Of a stretch of DNA of 51,673 nucleotides, positions 28,099-41,500 are shown in pieces (positions within the stretch are counted from its first letter, which is position 1; each line of letters begins with the position of its first letter). The notes under the pieces are model-generated. The model saw only the letters and a list, made by a program, of their open reading frames with translations, was not told the origin of the DNA and ran no database searches. Origin of the DNA: an uncultured Pelagibacteraceae bacterium (GTDB lineage: Bacteria > Pseudomonadota > Alphaproteobacteria > Pelagibacterales > Pelagibacteraceae); the NCBI GenBank assembly GCA_902581795.1, contig CACHPL010000005.1, positions 1 through 51,673 of the forward strand, given 5' to 3'. The translations under genes and the position numbers were made by a program.

Positions 28099-28974
28099 AT
28101 GTCAGTATTAGTAAATAAAAATACAAAAGTTATATGCCAAGGATTTACCGGAACTCATGGAACTTTTCACTCTGAGCAGGCAATAAAATATGGAACACAA
28201 TTAGTAGGAGGGGTTACACCTAAAAAAGGTGGGCAAAAACATCTTGACCTTCCTGTTTTTAATACGGTCATTGAAGCAAAAGAAACAACTGAAGCAAATG
28301 CGACAATGATATATGTCCCCCCAAAATTTGCTGCAGCTGCAATATTGGAAGCAATTGATGCAAACTTAGACTTAATAGTTTGTATAACTGAAGGAATCCC
28401 AGTTTTTGATATGATGAAGGTTAAAAAAGCTTTATCAAAAAGTAAAAGTAGACTAATAGGACCTAATTGCCCTGGAATAATAACTCCTGAGGAATGTAAG
28501 ATTGGAATAATGCCAGGTAACATTCATAAAAAAGGTTCTGTAGGAATTATATCAAGATCAGGTACGCTTACATATGAGGCAGTAGCCCAGACATCTCACA
28601 ATGGCTTAGGACAGTCCACATGTATTGGTATAGGAGGTGATCCCATTAATGGAACAAATTTTATTGATTGTCTCGAACTTTTTCTCAAAGACGATGATAC
28701 TCATTCCATTATTATGATTGGTGAAATTGGGGGTTCAGCTGAAGAAGAAGCAGCAGAATTTTTAAAAAAATCGAAAATTAAAAAACCCACAGTAGGTTTT
28801 GTTGCTGGACTGACAGCTCCACCAGGTAGAAGAATGGGGCATGCTGGCGCAATTATATCAGGTGGCAAAGGTGGCGCAGAAGGCAAGATTGAAGTTATGA
28901 AATCCGCAGGAATCACGATATCAAAATCCCCAGCTGATATTGGAAAAACACTTTACTCAAAACTTAAAAGTTGA
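28099..28974 (+). CDS. sucD: Succinyl-CoA synthetase alpha subunit
   Basis: Alpha subunit holding the CoA site and phosphohistidine. The 291-residue protein has the CoA-binding [15 protein letters not shown] (15-29), IGPNCPGII and the active His248 in [16 protein letters not shown]. Its ATG follows the sucC stop directly. A 37-base gap separates it from sucA. Confidence 0.98.
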   Translation: MSVLVNKNTKVICQGFTGTHGTFHSEQAIKYGTQLVGGVTPKKGGQKHLDLPVFNTVIEAKETTEANATMIYVPPKFAAAAILEAIDANLDLIVCITEGIPVFDMMKVKKALSKSKSRLIGPNCPGIITPEECKIGIMPGNIHKKGSVGIISRSGTLTYEAVAQTSHNGLGQSTCIGIGGDPINGTNFIDCLELFLKDDDTHSIIMIGEIGGSAEEEAAEFLKKSKIKKPTVGFVAGLTAPPGRRMGHAGAIISGGKGGAEGKIEVMKSAGITISKSPADIGKTLYSKLKS

Positions 28975-29011
28975 ATATTCAATTTTTATGTTAATATAGT
29001 ATTAATAAATA

Positions 29012-31909
29012 ATGTCAGCTAATAAAAACAATAATATCTTTGAAAAAACTTCTTTTTTAGGAAACAACAGTTCTGAATTTGTAGAAACATTATATGCAGA
29101 TTATCTAAACAATCCTGATAAACTTCCAGATCAATGGAGAAAATTTTTTGAGGGCCTTAACGACAAGAAAGAAAAAGTTTTAAAAAATGTCAATGGACCT
29201 AGTTGGTCTCCAAAAAAAAAGATAAAAAATACTTCAAAAGACGAACATAAAGATTTAGTTAAGACAAACGGAGACTTGCAAGAACCTTCTTTCGCTGGAA
29301 ATATTTTAGAAGCAGCAAAAGACTCTGTAAGAGCCAATATGCTTATTAGGGCCTACAGAATAAGAGGGCACTTAATTTCAAATTTAGATCCTTTAGAGCT
29401 TCAGAGGCGTGAGGAGCATCCTGAATTAAAGTTGGAAACTTATGGTTTCAACAACAAAGATCTAAATAAAAAAATATTTTTAGATGGAGTAATGGGTTTG
29501 CAATCAGCTACTTTAAACGAAATTAGCGATATAGTTAAAAAAACTTATTGTAAAAAAATTGGTTACGAGTTTATGCACATGGGCGACCCAGAAGAGAAAC
29601 AATGGATCAGAGATAGAATTGAAGGCAAAGAAAAAGGAATTAATTTTACAGAAAATGGAAAAAAAGCAATATTAAATAAGTTAGTTGAGGCAGAAGGATT
29701 TGAAAAATTTTTGCATGTTAAATTTGTAGGAACTAAAAGATTTGGTTTAGATGGCGGAGAGTCTTTAATACCTGCTTTAGAACAAATAATTAAAAGAGGA
29801 GGTCATCTTGGCGTAAAAGAAGTTAAAATTGGAATGCCACATAGAGGAAGATTAAATGTTTTGGCAAATATGATGCAAAAACCTTTTAAAGCTATATTTA
29901 AAGAATTTTTTGGAGAAAAAATTAATTCAAAAAAAGATTTTGAAGGAGATGTAAAATATCATTTAGGAGCATCTGCTAATAGAGAGTTTGATGGAAATCT
30001 AGTTCATATTAGTTTAACAGATAATCCATCCCACTTAGAAGCTGTAAACCCAGTTGTTCTTGGACAAGTAAGAGCAAAACAATTCTTTCACAAAGATAAA
30101 GAAAGAAAAAAAGTTGTACCAGTTCTAATACATGGAGACGCTGCTTTTGCAGGACAGGGAGTTGTTGCAGAATGTTTTGCTATGTCAGGTTTGCCTGGCC
30201 ACAATACTGGTGGAACAATTCATATCATAGTTAATAATCAGATCGGTTTTACTACGGCGCCTAGATTTGCAAGATCGTCACCCTATCCCTCTGACTTAGC
30301 AAAAATGGTTCAGGCACCAATTTTCCATGTTAATGGAGATGATCCAGAAGCAGTTGTTCACTGCGCAAAAGTTGCAACTGAATTTAGACAAAAATTTAAT
30401 AGAGATGTAGTTATCGACATGGTTTGCTATAGAAGATTTGGTCACAACGAAGGTGACGAACCATCATTTACTCAGCCTCTGATGTATAAAAAAATTAGAT
30501 CTCATCCAACGACCTTACAAATATATGGAAAAAAACTTTTAGGCGAAGGTTTAATTTCTAATACATATCTTGATTCAAAAAAGAAAGAGTTTAGAAATTT
30601 TTTAGACACTGAATTTTCTGAAGCCAAGGATTATAAAATTAAAATGAAGTGGTTTGACGGGGTTTGGTCTCGTTTTAAACCAGAAATAGGCAAGGATAGA
30701 AGAGGTGTTACGGGTGTGGATAAGCAAGAATTAGTATCTATAGGAAAAAAAATTACCGAGATACCGAAAAACTTTAATGTTCATAAGACTTTGTTAAAAA
30801 TTTTTGAAAACAAAAGAAAAATATTTATAGATAACAAACCAATTGATTGGTCTACAGCAGAAGCGCTAGCATTTGGAACGCTCTTAAGCGATGGGTTCTC
30901 TGTAAGACTGTCAGGTCAAGATTCTGGTAGAGGAACTTTCAGTCAAAGACATTCTGTATTGAGAAATCAAGACAACCATGAAAGGTATATACCGTTACAG
31001 CATGTTTCAAAAAGACAAAAAAAATTTGAAGTTATCGATAGTCTATTATCAGAATTAGGAGTACTAGGTTTTGAATTTGGTTATTCTCTATCTGAGCCTG
31101 AGACATTGGTGCTTTGGGAGGCGCAGTTTGGAGATTTTGCAAACGGTGCACAAGTTGTAATTGATCAGTTTATTGCTTCTGGGGAATCTAAATGGTCAAG
31201 GGCAAGCGGCCTTGTTATGCTTTTGCCGCATGGTTATGAGGGCCAGGGTCCAGAGCATTCCTCTGCGCGACTAGAAAGATTTTTACAATTATGTTCTCAG
31301 GAAAATTTACAAGTAGTAAACTGTACAACACCAGCAAACTATTTTCATGTTCTTAGAAGACAAATGCATAGAGATTTCAGAAAACCATTAATAGTTATGA
31401 CACCTAAATCATTATTAAGGCACAAAAGATGTATTTCAAATCTTGAAGATTTTACAAAAAAAAATTCCTTTCACAGAATTTTAGAGGACCATGCCTATTT
31501 AAAGGGCAGTAAATTAATTGAATTAAAACAAGACAAAAAAATAAAAAAAGTGGTCATGTGTTCGGGAAAAATTTACTTTGATTTGATTGAGGCTAGAGAA
31601 AAAGCTGGAGATGATAAAGTTGTTTTTATAAGGATAGAGCAAATATATCCTTTTCCAGTCAAACAGCTTGGAAAGCAATTGAAAAGATATGAGAATGCAA
31701 AATTTTATTGGTGCCAAGAAGAACCAATGAATATGGGTGCTTGGAATACTACGCGACATTATATTGATAGAACTCTAGATATTATTCGAGTAAAAAGCGA
31801 AAAGGTTAGATATGTTGGTAGAAATGCTGCGGCATCTCCAGCTACAGGAAATTTAAATAAACATCTTGCAGAACAAAAAGAAATATTGGAAAAGGTAATA
31901 AGCAATTAA
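29012..31909 (+). CDS. sucA: 2-Oxoglutarate dehydrogenase E1 component
   Basis: Thiamine-diphosphate-dependent decarboxylase of the 2-oxoglutarate dehydrogenase complex. The 965-residue protein has the N-terminal E1o region (FVETLYADYLNNPDKLPDQW), the IGMPHRGRLNVLANMM block, the ThDP motif HGDAAFAGQGVVAE through NNQIGFTT, and the C-terminal LLPHGYEGQGPEHSSARLER. Length and order match E1o rather than pyruvate E1. No Shine-Dalgarno site is visible. sucB starts one base after its stop. Confidence 0.98.
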   Translation: MSANKNNNIFEKTSFLGNNSSEFVETLYADYLNNPDKLPDQWRKFFEGLNDKKEKVLKNVNGPSWSPKKKIKNTSKDEHKDLVKTNGDLQEPSFAGNILEAAKDSVRANMLIRAYRIRGHLISNLDPLELQRREEHPELKLETYGFNNKDLNKKIFLDGVMGLQSATLNEISDIVKKTYCKKIGYEFMHMGDPEEKQWIRDRIEGKEKGINFTENGKKAILNKLVEAEGFEKFLHVKFVGTKRFGLDGGESLIPALEQIIKRGGHLGVKEVKIGMPHRGRLNVLANMMQKPFKAIFKEFFGEKINSKKDFEGDVKYHLGASANREFDGNLVHISLTDNPSHLEAVNPVVLGQVRAKQFFHKDKERKKVVPVLIHGDAAFAGQGVVAECFAMSGLPGHNTGGTIHIIVNNQIGFTTAPRFARSSPYPSDLAKMVQAPIFHVNGDDPEAVVHCAKVATEFRQKFNRDVVIDMVCYRRFGHNEGDEPSFTQPLMYKKIRSHPTTLQIYGKKLLGEGLISNTYLDSKKKEFRNFLDTEFSEAKDYKIKMKWFDGVWSRFKPEIGKDRRGVTGVDKQELVSIGKKITEIPKNFNVHKTLLKIFENKRKIFIDNKPIDWSTAEALAFGTLLSDGFSVRLSGQDSGRGTFSQRHSVLRNQDNHERYIPLQHVSKRQKKFEVIDSLLSELGVLGFEFGYSLSEPETLVLWEAQFGDFANGAQVVIDQFIASGESKWSRASGLVMLLPHGYEGQGPEHSSARLERFLQLCSQENLQVVNCTTPANYFHVLRRQMHRDFRKPLIVMTPKSLLRHKRCISNLEDFTKKNSFHRILEDHAYLKGSKLIELKQDKKIKKVVMCSGKIYFDLIEAREKAGDDKVVFIRIEQIYPFPVKQLGKQLKRYENAKFYWCQEEPMNMGAWNTTRHYIDRTLDIIRVKSEKVRYVGRNAAASPATGNLNKHLAEQKEILEKVISN

Positions 31910-33238
31910 ATGTCAGAAAAAATATTAGTTCCAGCATTAGGGGAGTCAGTTACTGAAGCAACTGTTTCTAAGTGGCTGAAGTCAGTGGGAGAACAGGTCG
32001 ACTCTGATGAACCGCTTGTAGAATTAGAAACTGACAAAGTAAATGTTGAGGTGCCATCACCATCTAGCGGGGTTCTCGAAAAGATATCTGTAAAAGAAGG
32101 ATCAACCGTAGAGGTTGGAGCACTGTTAGGCAGCGTCACTGAAGGAGAAGCCGAACCAACTGGTGAAACTAATGAAAAAAAATATAAACCACCAAAAAAG
32201 AAAGAAGAAACAATCTCAGTTTATGAGGAGGAAGAGAAGCAGCCTAAAAAGGTTACAACTAAAAAAGAAAAAAGTTCTAATGGCACCAAACCACTTGTTT
32301 TAGAAGAAGCAACTCAGCCTACGCTTATTCTAGAAGATGTTCATGAAGAAAAAAGATCTGAAACAAAAATATCTAAAGTAAGGAAAACAGCCTCTCCCTC
32401 AGCAAGAAAGATCGCAAATGAAAAAAATATTAATTTAGATGACATAGAGGGCAGTGGAAAACATGGAGTAATTCTTAAAGGTGATTTGATTGATCTAATG
32501 GGTTCTAAGCCTGCACCTAATTTGAAAAAAGTAGAAGATGGTCCTGAAGAAAGAATAAAAATGACTCGTTTGAGACTTACTATAGCTAAAAGATTAAAAG
32601 AAGCTCAAAATAACGCTGCAATGCTCACAACTTTTAATGAAGTAGATATGTTTAATATAATGGAGATAAGAAAAAACTACCAAGAAGAATTTAAAAATAA
32701 ATATAATATTAAATTAGGCTTCATGTCTTTTTTTGTTAAGGCCTGTATTGTCGCTTTAAAAAATTACCCAGCAATAAACGCAGAAATTCAAAATGACGAA
32801 ATAGTATACAAAAATTATTACAATATAAGTTTTGCAGTTGGAACTGATCGAGGTTTGGTTGTTCCTGTTTTAAGAAATCCAGATGAAATGTCTTTTGCAA
32901 ATATAGAAAAAAATATTTTAGATCTTGGAGATAAAGCAAGAAATGGAAAGATTACAATTAACGATTTGCAAGGGGGGACTTTTACTATTACTAATGGTGG
33001 CATTTATGGCTCCATGCTTTCAACGCCAATACTTAATCCTCCACAATCAGGTGTATTAGGAATGCATAATATAATACAGCGCCCAGTTGTCATTAATAGT
33101 GAGGTAACTATCCGACCAATGATGTATTTAGCTTTATCTTATGATCATAGAATTGTAGATGGCAGGGAAGCAGTTTCATTTCTAAAAAATGTCAAGGACT
33201 ATCTAGAACAACCTAGGAGACTTTTTCTAAACGTTTAA
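31910..33238 (+). CDS. sucB: 2-Oxoglutarate dehydrogenase E2 (dihydrolipoyl succinyltransferase)
   Basis: Core acyltransferase of the complex. The 442-residue product has one lipoyl domain (about 1-78) with lipoyl Lys43 in [10 protein letters not shown], a flexible charged linker, a subunit-binding domain (about 160-200, [14 protein letters not shown]), and the catalytic domain ending with [13 protein letters not shown], which carries the His and Asp of the active site. It lies between sucA and lpd as expected. Confidence 0.98.
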   Translation: MSEKILVPALGESVTEATVSKWLKSVGEQVDSDEPLVELETDKVNVEVPSPSSGVLEKISVKEGSTVEVGALLGSVTEGEAEPTGETNEKKYKPPKKKEETISVYEEEEKQPKKVTTKKEKSSNGTKPLVLEEATQPTLILEDVHEEKRSETKISKVRKTASPSARKIANEKNINLDDIEGSGKHGVILKGDLIDLMGSKPAPNLKKVEDGPEERIKMTRLRLTIAKRLKEAQNNAAMLTTFNEVDMFNIMEIRKNYQEEFKNKYNIKLGFMSFFVKACIVALKNYPAINAEIQNDEIVYKNYYNISFAVGTDRGLVVPVLRNPDEMSFANIEKNILDLGDKARNGKITINDLQGGTFTITNGGIYGSMLSTPILNPPQSGVLGMHNIIQRPVVINSEVTIRPMMYLALSYDHRIVDGREAVSFLKNVKDYLEQPRRLFLNV

Positions 33239-33242
33239 TCCA

Positions 33243-34646
33243 ATGGAAGAAAATTTTGATCTTTTAGTTATAGGTGGAGGTCCAGGTGGTTATGTTTGTG
33301 CTATCAGAGCTGCTCAACTTGGATTAAAAACAGGCTGCATTGAATCTAGAGGAACTCTCGGAGGAACATGTCTAAATATAGGATGTATACCATCTAAAAG
33401 TTTATTAAACTCATCAGAACTCTTTTCTAAAGCAAAAAATAACTTTGCAAATATTGGTATTGAAACAGGTAACATCAAATTAAATTTAAAAAAAATGATG
33501 ACAAACAAATCTAAGTCAGTTCAAATTTTAACTAAAGGTGTTGAGTTTTTGTTTAAAAAAAATAAAGTTACTTATATAAAAGGCAAAGGAGTTTTGTTTT
33601 CAAAAAACGACGTTGTTGTTTATCAAGATGGGAAAAAGAAATCTTATAAAGCTAAAAATATTGTAATTGCCACCGGATCCTCTTCTTCATCCTTGCCTGG
33701 TATAAAAATGGATGAAAAATACATAATTTCATCTACAGAAGCTCTCTCGCTAGAAGAAGTACCTAAAAACTTGGTTGTTATTGGTGGGGGGTATATTGGG
33801 TTAGAAATGGGATCAGTATGGGCCCGATTAGGCTCTACGGTTACGGTAATTGAATTTTTAGATCATATTATTCCTGGCATGGATAGAGAGATTTCAAATG
33901 AGTTTGAGAAAATTTTGAGGAAACAAGGAATTAAATTTGAATTAAACTCAAAAGTTATAAAGGTAAAATCTAATAATAACAAAGTTAAAGTAGAATTTAA
34001 AAATAATAAAAAAAATTCAAATGAAAGCTTAGAATGTGATAGGGTTTTAGTCTCTGTAGGAAGAAAACCTTATACCGAAGGACTTAATCTATCAAAGATT
34101 GGTGTTAAAAAAGATGACAAAGGAAGAATAGAAGTAAATAAAACATTTCAAACTTCAGTCGAAAACATTTTTGCTATTGGAGATGTGATAAAAGGACCAA
34201 TGCTTGCACATAAAGCAGAGGAAGAGGGCATTGCTGTTGCAGAAATACTGGCTGGCCAATCTGGACATGTTAACTATGATGTAATACCTGGTGTTATTTA
34301 CACATCCCCAGAAGTGGCTGCAGTTGGTAAAACTGAGGAAGAGCTTAAAAAACTAAAAATTAATTACAAAGTAGGAAAGTTTCCATTTCTTGCAAATTCT
34401 AGAGCCAAAGTAAATAACGAGTCCGATGGCTTTGTAAAAATTTTAGCAGAATCAAATACAGATAAAGTTTTAGGAGTACATATAATAGGGCCACACTGCG
34501 GGGATATGATTGCTGAAATGGCTTTGGCTATGGAGTTTGGAGCCAGTTCAGAAGATATAGCAAGAACTTGCCATGCCCATCCAACACACACTGAAGCAAT
34601 TAAAGAAGCTGCTTTGGCAGTTGATAAAAGACCTATTCATTTTTAA
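33243..34646 (+). CDS. lpd: Dihydrolipoyl dehydrogenase (E3)
   Basis: FAD enzyme reoxidising dihydrolipoyl groups with NAD. The 467-residue product has the FAD-binding LVIGGGPGGYVCAI (8-21), the redox disulfide Cys43/Cys48 in GGTCLNIGCIPSK, the NAD-binding VVIGGGYIGLEMGSV and the C-terminal HAHPTHTE with the active-site histidine. As last gene of the suc cluster it most likely serves the 2-oxoglutarate complex and perhaps other lipoyl complexes. Confidence 0.97.
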   Translation: MEENFDLLVIGGGPGGYVCAIRAAQLGLKTGCIESRGTLGGTCLNIGCIPSKSLLNSSELFSKAKNNFANIGIETGNIKLNLKKMMTNKSKSVQILTKGVEFLFKKNKVTYIKGKGVLFSKNDVVVYQDGKKKSYKAKNIVIATGSSSSSLPGIKMDEKYIISSTEALSLEEVPKNLVVIGGGYIGLEMGSVWARLGSTVTVIEFLDHIIPGMDREISNEFEKILRKQGIKFELNSKVIKVKSNNNKVKVEFKNNKKNSNESLECDRVLVSVGRKPYTEGLNLSKIGVKKDDKGRIEVNKTFQTSVENIFAIGDVIKGPMLAHKAEEEGIAVAEILAGQSGHVNYDVIPGVIYTSPEVAAVGKTEEELKKLKINYKVGKFPFLANSRAKVNNESDGFVKILAESNTDKVLGVHIIGPHCGDMIAEMALAMEFGASSEDIARTCHAHPTHTEAIKEAALAVDKRPIHF

Positions 34647-34667
34647 GAAGTTTATTTTTATTAATCA

Positions 34668-36623
34668 ATGAAACTACCAGTTCTTATTCCGAGAATTTTT
34701 GATCATCCTCATACTTATTCCTCTGAAGGTTTCAGCGATTTAAAACCTGGATCAATTGTTCTTGTACCATTCGGACAAAAAAAAGAAATAGGAGTCGTTT
34801 GGGACAAACATCAGGAGACTGAAAAAAAATTTAAGATTAAAAAAATTTTAGAAAAAAAAGAGATTTCTCTTAATATAAATATAATAAAATTTATCAATTG
34901 GTTCTCTGTATATAATTTAGTTCCGAGGGGCATGGTTCTAAAAATGTTTCTTGGAAACAGCTCTTTCCTATCTAAAAGTATAAACTTATCTTATGATATT
35001 TCTCTAAGGCAGAAGATTAAATTTAGTTTAAGCAGCGAACAAAGAAAATGTTTAAATGATATTGAAAGTTACGGTAATAAATTTAACGTAACCCTCCTAC
35101 AAGGTATTACAGGATCAGGAAAAACAATTGTTTATTTTGAAAAAATAAAAGAGAGAATAAAACAGAACAAACAAGTATTAGTTTTATTACCAGAAATATT
35201 TTTAACAAATCAATTTAATAAAAGGTTTGAGGATTATTTTGGTTTTGAACCTGCAATTTGGCACTCAAAAATTACAAAAAAAAATAGAGAGAGAATTTGG
35301 CAAAACATTATAAATGGCAAAATAAAATTAGTTGTTGGCGCAAGGTCATCGTTATTCCTTCCTTTTAAAAAGCTAAGCTTGATAGTTGTTGATGAAGAGC
35401 ACGACTCATCATATAAACAGGATGACGGAATACGTTATAATGCTAGAGATATGGCAATCTCAAGAGGATCAATAGAAGATATTCCAGTTTTACTTTCGAC
35501 TTCAGTGCCATCATTAGAAACGTACAATAATGTAAAAAATAAAAAATATAATTTTACTAGATTAAAAAGTAGATATAAAAACTTTTCCCTACCAAAGACC
35601 AAAATAATTAATTTAAACAAAAGTAAAAAAAATAAAAATATTTGGCTCGATAGTGAAACTCTAGATTTGGTCAAAAGATATTTGGATAAAGGAGATCAAG
35701 TACTTTTTTTTATCAATAGAAGAGGGTATGCGCCATTTATGATCTGTAAAAAATGCGGAGATAAACTTTCATGTCCAAATTGTTCAATTTTTCTTACATT
35801 TCATAAACATCTTAACAAAGGCATGTGTCATCATTGTGGGCACAAAACCGATATAAAACTAAAATGTAAAAAAACAAGCCTAAATTGTGATTTTCAGATG
35901 TATGGACCTGGAGTAGAAAAAATTTTTTCTGAATTAAAACTAATCTTTCCAAAAAAAATAATAAAAATTTTATCAAGTGATTTTCTTAGCAAAAAAAAAG
36001 AAACTATCAATTTATTAAAAGATATTGAAAAAAATAAAGTTGATATCCTTGTAGGCACACAATTAATTTCGAAAGGTTTTAACTTTCCTAAACTTAATTG
36101 TATTGTGGTTGTAGATGCTGATTTTTCTGGAATGGGTTTTGATTTGAGATCAAATGAAAAAAATATACAGCTTTATAATCAACTTAGCGGTAGAGCCGGA
36201 AGATTTAGCAAAGACTCCCTTATCATATATCAAACATTCGACCCGTTTGATAAAACCTTAAATTCAATTATTGAAAATAAACAGGAAATTTTTTTCCAAG
36301 AAGAAATTTACCTAAGAAAACAAAAAAATTTACCTCCTTTTTGTAGATTAATTGCCTTTATAGTTTCATCGAAAAATGAAAAAGATAGTTACGAAGAAGC
36401 CAAGAAAATTAAAAAAAATTTATTATTATTGAATGGTGTTGACATAATGGGTCCAGTAACATCACCAATATTTAAAATTAAAAATAAATATAGAACAAGA
36501 TTATTGATGAGATCAAATAACAACATTTTTATTCAAAAAGAAATTAGTAAAATACTAAAAAAAATAAAAATTTCTAAAAAAATAAAACTTACAGTTGATG
36601 TAGATCCATTAAATTTTAGTTAA
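34668..36623 (+). CDS. priA: Primosomal protein N' (replication restart helicase PriA)
   Basis: 3'-to-5' DNA helicase that reloads the replisome at stalled forks. The 651-residue product is shorter than E. coli PriA (about 730), mainly in the N-terminal DNA-binding region. It keeps Walker A GITGSGKT (146-153), DEEH (242-245), FINRRGYAP and eight cysteines between 360 and 407 forming the two-zinc insertion, plus the late GRAGR helicase motif. It starts 22 bases after lpd. Confidence 0.96.
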   Translation: MKLPVLIPRIFDHPHTYSSEGFSDLKPGSIVLVPFGQKKEIGVVWDKHQETEKKFKIKKILEKKEISLNINIIKFINWFSVYNLVPRGMVLKMFLGNSSFLSKSINLSYDISLRQKIKFSLSSEQRKCLNDIESYGNKFNVTLLQGITGSGKTIVYFEKIKERIKQNKQVLVLLPEIFLTNQFNKRFEDYFGFEPAIWHSKITKKNRERIWQNIINGKIKLVVGARSSLFLPFKKLSLIVVDEEHDSSYKQDDGIRYNARDMAISRGSIEDIPVLLSTSVPSLETYNNVKNKKYNFTRLKSRYKNFSLPKTKIINLNKSKKNKNIWLDSETLDLVKRYLDKGDQVLFFINRRGYAPFMICKKCGDKLSCPNCSIFLTFHKHLNKGMCHHCGHKTDIKLKCKKTSLNCDFQMYGPGVEKIFSELKLIFPKKIIKILSSDFLSKKKETINLLKDIEKNKVDILVGTQLISKGFNFPKLNCIVVVDADFSGMGFDLRSNEKNIQLYNQLSGRAGRFSKDSLIIYQTFDPFDKTLNSIIENKQEIFFQEEIYLRKQKNLPPFCRLIAFIVSSKNEKDSYEEAKKIKKNLLLLNGVDIMGPVTSPIFKIKNKYRTRLLMRSNNNIFIQKEISKILKKIKISKKIKLTVDVDPLNFS

Positions 36624-36698
36624 TATGCGTTTCAATCGCACTTGAAGATAGCATTTTCCTATGATACGAAACTGCATAATTTTAAATCAAATCAATAT

Positions 36699-36702
36699 AG
36701 GA
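36699..36702 (+). promoter_or_regulatory. Shine-Dalgarno site selecting the TTG start of atpH
   Basis: AGGA in TAGGAAAAC lies seven bases before TTG at 36710. It supports the non-ATG start of atpH, for which no upstream ATG exists in frame. Confidence 0.55.
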
Positions 36703-36709
36703 AAACAAA

Positions 36710-37267
36710 TTGAGTAAAAATAAAACTTTTTCATCGGAAGTATCTCAAAGATATGCTTTAGCTTTATATGACCTTGCGCTGGAGAAGAGCCAAGTAGATG
36801 AATTCGCGTCGAACATGGAAGATTTTATGAGGATGTATAATGCAAATGACAACCTCAAAAATTTTGTTAGAAACCCAACCTACTCAATCGAGGATCAAAA
36901 AATAGTTTTTGATAAAATACTAAATATTATGAATGTAAATCAAATAATTAAAAATTTTTTTTTAGTCTTAATTACGAAAAAAAGAATATTTTTTTTGGAA
37001 CAAATTATAAAAGAGTTTCTTAAATTGATATCAACAAAAAAAGGACAAGTTGCAGCCAATTTAATTTCTTCAAAAATCATAGATGATAAAACAATACTAG
37101 ATATAGAAAAAGAAATTTCATCAAGCATCAATCGTTCGATAAAGCTAGATTGTAAGATTGATAACAGTTTAATTGGAGGTGTCATAATTCAGATTGGAAG
37201 TCTGATGATAGATACTTCAATAAAAAATAAACTACAAAAATATAAAAAAAAAATGATGGAGGCTTAA
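36710..37267 (+). CDS. atpH: ATP synthase F1 subunit delta
   Basis: Stalk subunit linking F1 to the peripheral stator of ATP synthase. The 185-residue product has the OSCP/delta features: [16 protein letters not shown] near the N terminus and the C-terminal [37 protein letters not shown] split over about residues 143-177. Translation starts at TTG. It opens the F1 operon; as usual for alphaproteobacteria the F0 genes are not here. Confidence 0.96.
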   Translation: MSKNKTFSSEVSQRYALALYDLALEKSQVDEFASNMEDFMRMYNANDNLKNFVRNPTYSIEDQKIVFDKILNIMNVNQIIKNFFLVLITKKRIFFLEQIIKEFLKLISTKKGQVAANLISSKIIDDKTILDIEKEISSSINRSIKLDCKIDNSLIGGVIIQIGSLMIDTSIKNKLQKYKKKMMEA

Positions 37268-37268
37268 T

Positions 37269-38809
37269 ATGGATATAAATCCTTCAGAAATAACTAAAAT
37301 TTTAAAAGAACAAATAAAAAATTTAGGTGAAAAAACCGAAGTTTCTGAAATTGGAAAAGTTCTTTCAGTCGGAGATGGTATCGCTAGAGTATATGGGCTT
37401 GATAATGTTCAAGCTGGAGAAATGGTTGAATTTAAAGATAGTTCAAAAGGTATGGCATTAAACTTAGAAAGTGACAATGTTGGTGTTGTTATATTTGGTG
37501 ATGATAGAGGTATTAAAGAAGGTGATACTGTTAAGAGAACTGGTGCAATAGTTGACGTTCCTGTAGGAAAAGAATTACTTGGAAGAGTGGTTGATGGATT
37601 AGGCAATCCAATTGATGGTAAAGAAAATCTAAAGAAGAATATTAAAAGAAAAAGAGTTGAAGTTAAAGCTCCAGGAATAATTCCAAGAAAATCTGTTGGT
37701 GAGCCTATGCAAACAGGATTGAAAGCTATTGATAGTTTAATTCCAATCGGAAGGGGCCAGCGTGAGCTCATAATTGGTGATCGACAAACAGGCAAGACAG
37801 CCGTAGCGATAGATACAATAATCAATCAAAAAAAAATTAATGAATCCAAAGATGAAAAAAAGAAACTTTATTGTATTTATGTTGCAATCGGCCAAAAAAG
37901 GTCAACTGTTGCGCAAATTGTAAAAACCTTACAAGATGCGGGTGCAATGGATTATACTATTATAGTCTCTGCGACAGCATCTGATCCTGCGCCTTTACAG
38001 TTCTTAGCTCCATATACAGGGTGTACATTTGGGGAATTTTTTCGAGACAACGGAATGCACGCCTTGATAATTTATGATGATTTATCAAAACAAGCTGTTG
38101 CATACAGACAGATGTCACTTTTGTTAAGGAGACCTCCAGGACGTGAAGCTTATCCTGGTGATGTTTTTTATCTACATAGCAGATTACTCGAGCGTGCAGC
38201 AAAGCTTAACGATGAAAACGGCGGAGGTTCTCTAACGGCACTGCCAATAATCGAAACCCAAGCCGGAGATGTTTCGGCTTATATACCAACAAATGTAATT
38301 TCAATTACAGATGGTCAAATTTTTTTAGGAACAGAGTTGTTTAATCAAGGTATAAGACCAGCTGTTAATGTTGGACTTTCTGTGTCAAGGGTTGGCTCAG
38401 CCGCTCAAACTAAGGCAATGAAAAAAGTTGCGGGCTCTATAAAACTTGAACTAGCGCAATATAGAGAAATGGCAGCTTTCGCACAATTCGGATCAGATTT
38501 AGATGCTTCAACTCAAAAACTTTTAAATAGAGGATCTAAATTAACAGAATTATTAAAGCAAGATCAATATTCTCCAATGACAGTCGCTGAACAGGTAATA
38601 TCAATTTATGCTGGAGTAAAAGGTTATTTGGATAATATTGACACAAATCAAATTAGATCTTTTGAAAAAGGCATATTGGAACTTATCAAAAGTGAAAAAC
38701 CTGAGTTAATTGAAACTATACAAAAAAGTGGAAAAATAGAAGATGATACGGACAAGACTTTATCTGAAATTATGTCAAATTATAAAAAAAAAATTTTTGA
38801 GAAAAAATA

Positions 38810-38810
<1 letters not shown>
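37269..38810 (+). CDS. atpA: ATP synthase F1 subunit alpha
   Basis: Regulatory nucleotide-binding subunit of the F1 hexamer. The 513-residue product shows the P-loop [15 protein letters not shown], the ERGREL-like [10 protein letters not shown], the [20 protein letters not shown] region and [13 protein letters not shown] near the C terminus, all as expected. It starts one base after atpH and its stop overlaps the atpG ATG by one base. Confidence 0.99.
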
Positions 38811-41107
<2,297 letters not shown>

Positions 41108-41108
<1 letters not shown>

Positions 41109-41494
41109 TGTCAGAAAAATTTAGTTTAGAGATTATTTCTCCAGAAAATATTTTAATTAAAGATCAAGTTTCTTCAGCAATAATTCCTGCATTTGAAGGT
41201 GAAATGACCATTTTGCCCGATCACGTTTCACTGATTACATTCCTTAGACCAGGAATTGTAAAATTTACAGGAAGTAAAGAGGCGGAGTATTTCCTTGAGG
41301 AAGGTATAGTTGAATTCTCAAAAAATAGCTTAATATTGTTATCCTCAACTGTTTTGGATGTGAAGAAACTTACAAAAGAAAAGATAGCTAAAATGATTGA
41401 TGATTGTAAGAGTCAACTTAGTAAAAATGATATCGACGATAAAATTAGCTATATGATATCACACAAGACAGAAGTCTTAACGAGAATTAATTGA
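41108..41494 (+). CDS. atpC: ATP synthase F1 subunit epsilon
   Basis: Rotor and regulatory subunit. The 128-residue product has the N-terminal beta-sandwich with EIISPENILIKDQVSSAIIP, EGEMTILPDHVSLITFLRPG and a short C-terminal helical part. It ends the F1 operon and overlaps the convergent rppH gene by 18 bases. Confidence 0.96.
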
Positions 41495-41500
41495 AGACTT
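41472..41500. terminator. Weak inverted repeat at the atpC/rppH convergent end
   Basis: AAGTCTT (41472-41478) and AAGACTT (41494-41500) can form a 7-bp stem with a 15-base loop over the overlapping 3' ends of atpC and rppH. On the + strand it is followed by AATTTTA rather than a true U run, so termination is possible but unproven. Confidence 0.25.

Noticed and set aside
36624-36709. atp operon promoter upstream of atpH
   Set aside because: TTGAAG at 36642 and CATAAT at 36675 occur, but their spacing is wrong and neither has a good partner at 16-18 bases. I do not call a promoter here.
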